The translations under genes and the position numbers were made by a program. The notes beneath the pieces are model-generated. The model did no database searches. It saw nothing but the letters and a program-made list of their open reading frames with translations, and had not been told where the DNA came from. 64,000 nucleotides of DNA, taken from the NCBI GenBank assembly GCA_016858145.1, contig JAEHOE010000089.1:310001-374000 (forward strand), in the 5' to 3' direction. Positions 43,502-53,900 of the stretch are shown here, one piece after another (position 1 is the first letter of the stretch; every line of letters starts with the position of its first letter). Source of the DNA: Edaphochlamys debaryana. Taxonomy: Eukaryota; Chlorophyta; Chlorophyceae; Chlamydomonadales.

Positions 43502-44983
43502 ATGTCAAACAAGCATGTCCCTGTCTTCGATAGCATCAACAAGTCTCTCCCTGCCTTCCTCGCAGCGACCCACTCGTGGCGCCTGGGTTGGGAGATGACG
43601 TCGCGTGGCGACAACACGTGCAAGCTCTGCCGGCTCTGGCTAGCTGGCATCGCCGGCGGCCAGGGGCCTGACGGCTCGGTGCGGCTCTTCACGGTCACGC
43701 AGCACTGGGTCAACACCAAGGGCCTGCCGCGCCTGCTGAGGCACCGGGTGGAGTTCGATGCGGCCATCGCCGCCATGAACCCGCAGCCCGTACCGCTGCC
43801 GGACTACGTGGGCCAGGCGCTGCCGCCCGGGCTTCTCGACGCCATGGACTACGTCATCGCCCTGCTCCGCGAGGACTATGGCCGGGACGACCCCGCCGCC
43901 AAGGCGGACTACGAGAAGTTCGAGATCTGGACCACGGAGGACCCCACCGCCGCCGGCTCCCGCTACCTGGCCATCGTCAGCGTCCTGAGCCTGGTCACCT
44001 ACCCGCGGCGCACCCGCACCGAGCACTGGCTTCTCGCCGTCGTCAAGTCCCACTGGGTTAAGGCGGCGGTGATGAACGAGCACATCAAGCTCGGCTACCG
44101 GGGCAAGGCCGACGACGACCCCACCGCCTGGGACGTGGAGTGGTGCATATCGGAGTGCCAAAACGTCTACGTCTGCTTCCGCTCGGACCAGGCCGAGGCG
44201 GACCGGCTGGCGCCCAAGAAGGTCAGGGCCCTGGCGACCACTGCCGGGCCCGTGGGCGAGTCCACGGCCGCCAGCCACTCGGACTTCGCCCGGCTCTCGG
44301 CGCAGCTCGACAGCATGGCGCTCGCCATCCACGGGCCCAACAACGGCAACCGCCCGTTCGGCAACCAGCAGCAGCTGCAGTCGCCGGCGGGCAAGATGCG
44401 CCAGCGCTGGCCCAAGGAGGCGCCCGGCCCGGTCACCGGCTCCAAGGGCCCCTGCACCTACCACGCCTGCGTCAACGGCCCCCGCGCCAAGTCCCACTCG
44501 CTGGATTTCTGCTCCGAGAATGCCAAGGCGGGCAACCCGACGGCCCTGCAAGGGTACCCGGCCTCGGTCGACATGGGCCAGGCCTGGGAGAAACTGCTCC
44601 GGCAGAACCCGCAGTTCGCCGCACCGCAGCAACAGCAGCAGCAGGGTGGCAACCAGCAGGGCGGCAAGCCGCAGGGCGGCAGCAAGCAGGAGTACGTCAA
44701 GGCCAAGGACAACAACCGCGGCAAGGGCAGGGTCAACGCCTACGCGGCCAAGACCGACTCCCCGGCGTCCCAGGCCCCGGCGGCAGCGCCGCCGGTTGCC
44801 TTCCACGCGCCGTATGGTTACGCGCCCTACCCGTACGCGCAGCCGCCGCCCATGTACGGCTACCCGCCCAGCGCCTATGGCGGCCACGGCCCGCAGCAGC
44901 TGCCTGCGCCCTCGGCCGGCCAGCACGCTGCGTCTTCGCCTCCGCTGCCTCCTACCGTGGCACGCCGCTGCCCTCGCACGTGA
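43502..44983 (+). CDS. gag-like protein of the gypsy-type element
   Basis: The first ATG of the long gag frame is at 43502 (MSNKHVPVFD), giving 493 codons to the stop at 44981-44983. The same frame is open without any ATG from about 42,569. That upstream part reads like real protein: basic RYRDRVERQEED, then Ser/Gly/Ala-rich, then a Ser run before DEDEPPP. The body (43,540-44,210) is helical and rich in Trp, as in capsid domains. It is followed by CTYHAC and HSLDFC (44,454-44,515), a Cys/His knuckle-like module, a Gln/Gly-rich basic tract and a Tyr/Pro-rich tail. The pol frame takes over in the -1 frame between about 44,900 and 44,983, where the Tyr/Pro-rich style continues. Confidence 0.75.
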   Translation: MSNKHVPVFDSINKSLPAFLAATHSWRLGWEMTSRGDNTCKLCRLWLAGIAGGQGPDGSVRLFTVTQHWVNTKGLPRLLRHRVEFDAAIAAMNPQPVPLPDYVGQALPPGLLDAMDYVIALLREDYGRDDPAAKADYEKFEIWTTEDPTAAGSRYLAIVSVLSLVTYPRRTRTEHWLLAVVKSHWVKAAVMNEHIKLGYRGKADDDPTAWDVEWCISECQNVYVCFRSDQAEADRLAPKKVRALATTAGPVGESTAASHSDFARLSAQLDSMALAIHGPNNGNRPFGNQQQLQSPAGKMRQRWPKEAPGPVTGSKGPCTYHACVNGPRAKSHSLDFCSENAKAGNPTALQGYPASVDMGQAWEKLLRQNPQFAAPQQQQQQGGNQQGGKPQGGSKQEYVKAKDNNRGKGRVNAYAAKTDSPASQAPAAAPPVAFHAPYGYAPYPYAQPPPMYGYPPSAYGGHGPQQLPAPSAGQHAASSPPLPPTVARRCPRT

Positions 44984-47900
44984 GCGCCCAGTCCCACGGT
45001 TGGCTCATGGGCCACGGCGCGCCGCCGTACGCCTACCCGCCGCCGCCCAGCTACGCCCCCAGCACGTCCTCGGCGCTCGCCACGGACACGCTCTCGGTGG
45101 CGCAGCAGCCGTTCGGCACGTTCATCACGCGTGTCTACAGCACTGCAGGCGCCACGGTCCTCGCCACCAGCAGCTCTGCCTCTGTCTCCAAGCTGGGGGG
45201 GGGTATGGGCAGCCTGGGCACCAGCGTGCAGACAGCGGCACCGGCGCGGACCGGGCTCCAGTGGCCCATCCCGGCTGTGGCGCTCAACACCGCGCGTGAG
45301 CCCATGCCCGCCGGCTTCCGCCAGAGCCAGGCGGCGTCGCTGCCCAGCTCTATCCGCGTCCCGCTCGTAGAGTACTGCTCGATCCAGATCTACCTGGACG
45401 GCAGCTGCAGCGTGCGGGTCAGCGGGGCGACCGGTACGACGATCCTGATGGCGATCGGCGACTTGATGAACGTGGTCAAGGCCCAGATCAGGCCTTCGCC
45501 CACGGACACCGCCCCCAACGCCACCTTCGCCTGCTCGTCCACGGCTGCAAGCGCCGGCTCCACCACGCCGCCCGGCTCCGCTGTGCCGACGGGCGACACG
45601 GAGGCCATCAACCGGCACCTGCAGAGCAAGGACTGCGCCTCGCTGCACTACGTAGACAACGGCGACCCCAAGCAGGGCGTGGCCTTCCACACGGCCGACG
45701 GTGGTCTGGTCTACCCCTCCGGCGTGGCGCCCGACTGTGCCTGCAACCCGTGGGGCCTGGTGGTCGAGAGCCTGGTCAAGGAACTGGGGCTGACCATCCG
45801 CCCTTGCGACGCTGGCGTGCGCTCGCTCGAGCAGCGCAGCCGGCCGCTCGGCATCGTCACCATCCGCACCACGCTCAACCCCGGCACGCCCCAGGAGACC
45901 ACCTTTGAAGGCGAGTTCCTGGTGGTGCGTGACTCAGCTGCCGAGGGGCTCTTCAAGGTCCTGTGGGGCGTGCACTTCTTCTGGCTGCACGGCATGGTGC
46001 TGGACTACTTCCCGAGCCCACACCTCAAGTTCAGGCCGGGCTTCTACCGAGGTGACGCGTCCCTGGGCGGCTACGTCAAGCTGATCCCGGCCCCCGCCGA
46101 GCTGGGTCAGGCCGCGGCAGCGCTGCGGGCCTGCTACGCCACCGTGCAGCTGCCGGCGAGCGAGACGGCGGCACGTGAGGTCAAGACCAAGGACTGCAAC
46201 CGCAAGGTCCCGTTCCCGCCCAAGCAGCTGTTCAAGACCCTGGCTGATTCTGCGGCCTCCGAGCTCTACACCTCCGGGGACAGCACAGTCAGGATCTGGA
46301 GCACGCCGGAGCCGTCCTACGCGGAGCAGTACAAGCGGTACCTGCACGAGGAGGAGCGCAAGGCACTCATCATCTATGCCGACCCGGTGCCGCTCAATGA
46401 GGATGAGCTGATTGCCCAGGCGGATGAGGACGGTGAGCTGGACGAGTACCTGGTGAACGACGACGGCAGCATCCCCATGGAGCCGCTGTCGCCGCTGCCC
46501 CCGCTCTCGCCTCCGCTGCCGCCCTCGCCAGCGCCGGAGCCCTCACCTCCGCCACCGCCAGCGCCGGCTGTGGAGCGCTCTCCGCAGCCACCGCCTCCGC
46601 GGCCCAACGCTCTCGTAACGCCACCGGCACCCGCGCCCAAGGGCCCCTCCGCACGGGTGCCCCCGCAGGGCCCCCAGGCAGCGCCTGCAGCGAGCCCCTC
46701 AGCACGACGCCACATCGCGTGGTCTCCCATGCCGCCCCCTCAGGCCACGCCTGTCGGGGGCCCGCCCGTACTGCAGCTGGGTCCACGAGATCCTTACTAC
46801 GACCGGGGCTACCGTGGAGATCAGCGCGGCTCGGGGCAGAGACGCTCCCGCTCCCCGTCGCGCGGCGACAAGGAGCCCGACAACGACCGACGCAAGGATC
46901 AGGGCAAGGACCACGACCGCGACCGCTCAAGGGACCGAGGGCACGGCGGTCCTGGTCCGGGCTCGTCGGGCGCCGTCCCGCGGCCACGGCACACCAAGGA
47001 GCTTCCCTCCAAGCTCTCAGGGTCACGCGTCCCATGCACCTGCTGCACCCTGATCTCGGAGCTGGCCAGTCACCCAGACTACCGGGCGCTCGCCCGCTAC
47101 CCCGGCCTGGAGACTGTGTCATACGCAGCCAAGAAGGACCACAGCCTGGACAAGTGCAAGATCTGGGCGCTGTTGGGCGGTCCCACACTCCTGCAGATGA
47201 CGAGGGACGTGGCGCTGACCTTCGGCATCCAGGGCTACAGCCAGCCCATCCTCGAGTCTGAGCTGCTCGAGTGGGACCCGGTGCAAGACCCCCTGACGCT
47301 GGATGAGTCACTGCAGCGCGATGCCCAGCACCTGATCAACACCTGCCGCTGGCACGAGGAGATTCGGGCTCAGGTGCAAGCTCCCCACGGGCGCTCGCCC
47401 TATCACGCCCAGCAGCTGAACGCGCACGCCGTGTTCTGGCACCGGCACCCGGTCTGGTGCCAACTGCTCTTCCTCGCTCTCGGTGAGCAGGGCCTGCGGG
47501 TGGACTGGGGCCTCTACCTCCCTGACGGCAGCCCCCGCCTGATACCCTCGGACGAGGAGCTCGCACGGCAGGACCTGCTAGCCCGGGCGCTGGCGGAAGG
47601 GCTGCACCGTCTCCAAGCCGGCGCCGGGGGAGATGAGGCACCCGCTGGTCCCCTTGCGACACCCTACCTGCCGCCGGGTCTGCGTCCCGCTGTCCTGCCG
47701 GCTTGGGCTGCCCCACAGCCGCTCGTGACGGCTCAGACAACTCAGCCGGCGCTCCAGACAGCGCCGCCGCCACAGCCCGTGGCTGCGCCTGCTGTGCAGA
47801 CGGGCCGCGCCCTCTGCATGCACCCGGGCCTCGCCCTTGATGTGCAGCCGGCACCAGCCAACCTCATGGACTACTCGACGACGGTCTTCGCCACCGTGGC

Positions 47901-50900
47901 GGCACGTGACACCTCTCGGGCAGCCCCCATGCAGCCGCAGCGAGTGGAGCCGCCGCCGCCGCCGCCGCCGCCACCGCTCCAACCGCCAAGTCAGGCACCG
48001 GCCCAAGGGCTGCGGCCGGCCGTCGCCGAGCCGCAGTCGGTGGGCAACCCCAGGCAAGTGGTCAGCATGGTGCGAGCCACGCAAGTGCTCACGGTGGGCG
48101 ACGTCCAGTGGTCAGTGGCGCGCACGGTGTACGAGGAGAATCCGAGCAGCGTAGGGGAGCCCTGGGTCTGTGCCTTCCTGGCGGCAGACCAGCTTCCGCC
48201 GCCCACCCCGCGCAACAACACCGGCACGGGGCTGCTGATGGGCGACAACGAGGGCTACCGCTGGACCTCTGGCGGCTTCTGCAAGATCCAGATCGTCTGC
48301 GTGGACCACGTCAGCTCACCGGCAACCTTCAGTGACGAGGACGGCCTCACCGGCATCCCGCTGCTGCTGCGGCTCGACGTGGCGCGAACCTTCCCCACCA
48401 CCGTGGAGGGAGATGGGCTGCGGCACCACGAGCCTCGGTCCCTCCGCGGCGCCATCGGCAACCGAGGGCTCTACGGCTACGAGTACACCCTGCACGGCGC
48501 TCGGCTCCTCGTCAACGGCCACGTCATCGAGCGCACCGGCGCCAGCTACATGCGCTCCATCTCCCTTGCCCTGCCGCCCATCCCCGTGCTGGGCCTGGAC
48601 GACCTACCCTACGGCGTGGTGCTGGGGCGTGACTTCAACGTCCAGTTCAACGCCGTACGCTCGTACGGCCGCGCTGGCGACACCCTGCAGCTCACGCACC
48701 AGCTGCCCAATGAGGACACCTGGGCCACGACCCTGCGCCTCACCAACGTCTACTGCCCCGGCGACATCCGCTTCTGCGCACTCACGCCGAGCCCCGGCAG
48801 GGGGGGGGAGGACGACGACAACAACCAGCCGGGTCAGGCGGAGCACGCCGACGCTGACACTGCCAGCGGAGAGGACGAGGAGGTTCTGGCCCCAGTGCCA
48901 GAGCAGCCTGGCCAGCGACGCCTGCTGCCGCGCCCGTCAAGCAGCCGCGCCAACAGCCCGGACCTGACCCCGCCAAAAGTCCCTCCGTCCGCTGCCCTCC
49001 AAGCGCGGGCCCGAGAACGGCGCCCCGCGCCGACACAGGGTGAGCAGCTGGGTCCCCTGGGCAAGCTCGTCCGCACCGAGCGCGGCGGCTACGAGCTCCA
49101 GGTAGACGTGAAGCGGTGGGCGGCGACCAAGCACCTGCCCACCGAGGCCCTGCTCCAACAGCTGAACGAGGTCTTCGACGCCTGCGAGGCGGAGGAGCGC
49201 GCGGCTGGCAGGCCGTTTCCCCCACGTGACGAGATCGTGATAGACGATGAGGAGGAGGACGAGGAGGCGCCGGACGTCACGAGCCCCTGCTCTGGCCCCC
49301 AGCCCCGGCGCCCCGATGACGACGCCGGCGCTGGTGGAGCTGGCGGCGGCTCGGCCTCGGCACCCTCAAGCTGCGCAGCGGCTCCGCCCCCTGCAGGCCC
49401 CTCAGCGCCCCCGGCCTCATCGGGCTCCGCCCTGCCGACCGGCACCAAGGCCCACCACCTCTCTCTTCAGCAGAAGCTGGCCCTTCCCGTGACGCTCTGC
49501 TCCCAGTCCTGCAGCAACCCGGGGCCACGGCTCTACATGCCAGACGGCGCCTTCCTGACTCTGGACGGCGACAGGGTGCCCTTGGTTCGCTACCGCAAGC
49601 GAGAGAAGGCCACGGACTTCTACGACCGCATCGTCATGAGCCAGGTTGACGGCGACGGTGAGTCACCCTCTCCCGGCAACGCTGGGGGAGCGGTACCTTC
49701 TCCCTGGCACAACGGGTACTGCACCATACGGCCCAAGACGTATGGCCTGAGCCTCGCTCGTGTCGTGCACCTGCTGTATGATCTGGACGGACGCACCTTC
49801 TGCTCCAGCGAGGACGACCATGCCCTCTCCATCCCTTGTAGGCACGGGGCCCGTGCCCTGTCGCGCCTAATCGCCAACAGCCCCATCTACGGCCCGGTGC
49901 CCTTCCTCGATACCTACGGGGCCTGCTCCACCGACAGCGAGTACGATGACTTTGGCTCGACTAGCGGGGGCGAGGAGGGCGAGCTGGACGACGAGCTGGC
50001 TGCCTACGCGGCCAAGCTCGACGCTCTGCAGCACCAGCTTGGCCGTATGATGCTGCGGCACGTGACGCGCAGCCTGGACCGGCGGCTGCGACGCCATGCG
50101 CGCAGGGAGCTGCGCCGCCAGCAGGAGCGGCGCGCTCTGGCACAGATAGAAATAGACTGGACAAGGGAGGAGTACCGCACCATGGCCAAGCGTGAGTTCC
50201 TACGGCGCCGCGCGGAGCGCTGGGCGGCGACGGCAGGCGCCAAGCCCGCCAAGCCCAAGCTGATGGTGCCGCCCACCAACACCAGCTCAGCGTCTCCGCA
50301 CCGCTGGCGCCTCAACACGTTCAAGACGTTCACCTTCGCCCTCACCTGCCTGGTGCTGCTCAGCTGCTGGCGTCTCGCTGACGCTGCCCCGCACAGCGTG
50401 CCCCACCCGGCTTACCAGCAGGGGGGGCAGTGGGCGGCTCCCAGCTGGGCTCAGCTGGAGCTCTCACCCGCCAACAGCTCCCTGGAGGAGGCCATGCATC
50501 GCGTGCGCCTCCGCTCCCAATCGACACCACCGGTGGCAGCGCCGCCTGGCGGGTCTGCGGCCCCCAGCCCCGCGGCTCCGCTGACGGCTGCCCTCGCCGC
50601 TGAGGCCTCTCCTGCCTTCGTCACCACGCCTGACGGCACTCGGGCCCCGCCCGAGGACTCCACCTTCGTTAAGCAAGCGGCTGGCTACACCCTCTGCATT
50701 CGCCCAGACATGACCGAGGCGGAACGGGACAGCATCAAGGCCCTCATGCAGAAGTACGACCACCTCTTCGCCCGCAGCCTCAAGGACATCGGCTGCTACC
50801 GAGGGGACTTGGGCCCAGTCAAGATCGAGCTCAAGCATGACAACCCGATCTTCGAGGCCCCCCGCCGTCACTCAGCTGCTGAGCGCGCCGTCGAAGACGC

Positions 50901-53900
50901 CAAGTGTCGAGAGCTGCTGGAGGCCGACATCATCGAGCCCTCCAACTCGACCAAGTACGCGATGAACGTCACCATGCCTGGGAAGAAAGGGCTAGACGGC
51001 ACCTATGCTTCAGGCGATAAAAGGTACTGCGCCGACGCCCGGAGGGTCAATGCAGCGAGCGTGCGTGACTACTTCCGTCCCCCGGCGCCGGAGGAGCTGT
51101 TCGCGCGGATCTTGGGTGCCAAGTTCATCACGAAGTGTGACTGCCGAGCGGCCTTCAATCAGCTGCCCCTGGCCGAGGAGGACCGCGACAAGACCTCCTT
51201 CTGGTGGTGCAACACGCTCTATCGCTACAAGCGCTTGATGTACGGGGCAGTCAATGCTACGGCAGCTTGGCAGCGAGTGCTTAGTCATCACGTACGGCAG
51301 TACGGCCTGCAGGACGTAGTACATATCTTTGTGGACGACGCAGCGGTAACAGGCAGTACAGCGGAGGAGCATGAGCAAAATCTGGCTCGGTTTCTTGCCA
51401 TGCTCGCCGACATCAACATCAAGCTGCACCCGGACAAAACCGTGGTGGCGGCTGACAAGATAGAGTTCTTGGGACACATGATCAGCGCGGACGGGCTTCG
51501 CCCAGTCCAGGCTAAGATAGCAGCTATCCAAGCCATCCAGCCCCCTCGCTCTCTCACCGAGCTCCAGTCTCTCCTCGGCATGTGCAACTACTACCGTTGT
51601 TACATCCCTGACTTCGCCTGCATCGCCAGCCCCCTCTACGAGCTGACCAAGAAGGGCGTGGTCTGGGGCCCCGAGACCTGGCAGCCCAAGCACCAGGAGG
51701 TGCTGGATCGGCTCAAGGCCGAATTTGCCACCAACAACCGCCTGCTGCGCAACCCTGACCCCAACCGTGAGCTTATCCTCCATACGGACTTCTCCAACGT
51801 GGGCATCAGCGCCGTGCTGGGTCAGCTGGACGATGATGGCAACGAGTACATGTGCGCCTGCATCTCCCGCTCCCTCAACCAGCATGAGCGCAACTACACG
51901 TCGTACAAGGGTGAGATGCTGGCGGCCTGCTGGGCAATGAAGATGTTACGCCCCTACCTGCTGGGCTGGCGCTTCACCTTGGTGACCGACCACGCGCCGC
52001 TGCTTTGGCTAATGGAGAATCAAAACCTAGTAGGGCAGTACGCGCGCTGGGCCCTCCTCATGCAAGAATACGACTTTAACGTGGCGCACCGCCCAGGCAA
52101 GCTGCACCACAACGCTGACACCCTCAGCCGCTCGCCCATGCCTTCGAGCGCTGACGGCTCGGGCGCGCGGATGGACGAGGACTCGGACCCTCGTCCGCCG
52201 GTGCCCAAGCTGGTCCCGTATCCCACCGTAACGCCTGCAGCGCAGCCCACCGTTCTCATGTCAGCTGTCCAAGCCCTGGCGCAGCGCGCCCGGGAGGACT
52301 TCTCGGTCCTGGCAGCCGTGACGGGGCAGGGCTCTGCCCTCACGCTCTCTCCTGATGAGCTGCTGGCTGGCGGCAACGGCACGGCCTCTGATGCCATTGA
52401 GAGACCCTCAGACCCGGACTGCACTGCTGCGCAGCTCCAGACCCGGCTAGCCAACGTTATAGCCAACCGCATCGTGCGTGAAGCCAGGGACGCGCTGCGC
52501 GCGCTTCCCCTGCCTAGCCCTCGGCCTCGCCGCACGGGCAACGGCACCACGGTTTCCCTCGACACCAGCCTGCTCTCCCACCATTTCTTGGAGCGGGCGT
52601 TCACCGACGGGCTGGTGGTAGTCAAGTGCGGCACCTCTGCCGCCACGGGCCTCAAGGCCTGCCTCAGGGCAGGCTGGATGGTGCGCGAGTACCACGCCTG
52701 GGGCGCGCCGGAGGAGGAGCGGGCGCTGCTGCGCCGCCGTCTGGGCTGGCTCCGTGCTTCCTTTCCCCGCCAAATCCGCGGCTCCGCCGTGGAGGCGCCC
52801 TGGGCAGCCCTGCCGCCGGGCCCCCTCAGCAACGAGCACCTGCTCAACGCCTCCGCCAACGCTGGGCAACAGTGGCTCGTGCTGGCCAACCTGGACTCCT
52901 ACCGGGTCCCGCCCGAGCGAGTCTTGGACCTACTCGGCCGTCTTCAGGAGCTGCAGCCCCGCCTTCCCCCGGGTTACCTTCTGGAGGGCAACCTGCCAAC
53001 GACCGAGGACACGCCCTTCGGCAATGGTCTGACTTTAGACACGGCCTTGCTGGGTAGGCCCCAGCATTCGCTGCGGGACTACTACACCAACTTAGCCGCC
53101 ATCGAGCACCTGCGGCGCATCGTCACCAACGGCGCCTGGGCCCCGAGCAACCTCGCAGCCTCTGACGCCCTGCCGTCGCGTCAGTTGCCCATCTGCGAGG
53201 CGCTTCTCGGCCCCCCCTACGCCGCATGCGACGTGCCGGGCCGCACGGTCACGGTCCTGCCCCCAGGTGACCTGCGCGCCATGGAATTTCCCACCATCCG
53301 TTCAGCACCGCCGTCGCCGCTGGACCCAGAGGAGATCTGCACCGTCTCAGGCCTCGAACCCGCTTCCCTGCTGGAGCCACGAGAAGATGGCACCCTCGTC
53401 GTCCCGACGGCCCCCGAAGCAGTACTCTTAGGCCTCCAAGCGCCGGCGGCCGCCCGCCTCTTCACGGGTGCGCAGGCCCTGCAGCGCGCCTTCATAACCC
53501 CACACCACATGGCCCGGATGCCTCCACTTCACGCACCGCCGGCTGCCCCGCTGGGGGGGGGTGAGGAGCGTCAAAACAACCATGCAGCGGCCCAGCCTGC
53601 GGCCCTGATCACCGGCGCCGTACAGCGCAACCAGACCAACGAGCGCTGGACTTCTGCCCTAATCTCCGACGTCGCCGCCATCGCCGATCGTCAGGAGCTT
53701 GGAGCTGGACGCTACTGTGATCCCTGGGAGGACAAGCCGCTGCTGCATTACCTTTCGCAAGGCATCTGCCCCGCGGGCCTTGGAGGTGAGACAGCCAGGC
53801 GCGTGGCGCGCCGAGCCATCAACTACCGGTACGATGAGCGCGTCAAGCGCCTCTATCGCCGCATGCCTAACGCCACCATGCGTGAGGTGCCCCCACCTGA

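Noticed and set aside
44140..44900. Pol frame upstream of the frameshift as coding
   Set aside because: The frame is open from 44140, but its translation there is Arg/Pro/Gly shadow of gag. The gag frame carries the capsid-like and Cys/His features.
43640..44926. Minus-strand 428-codon frame opposite gag
   Set aside because: Composition is the mirror of gag codon bias (Leu/Val/Gly/Arg-rich), with no motif.
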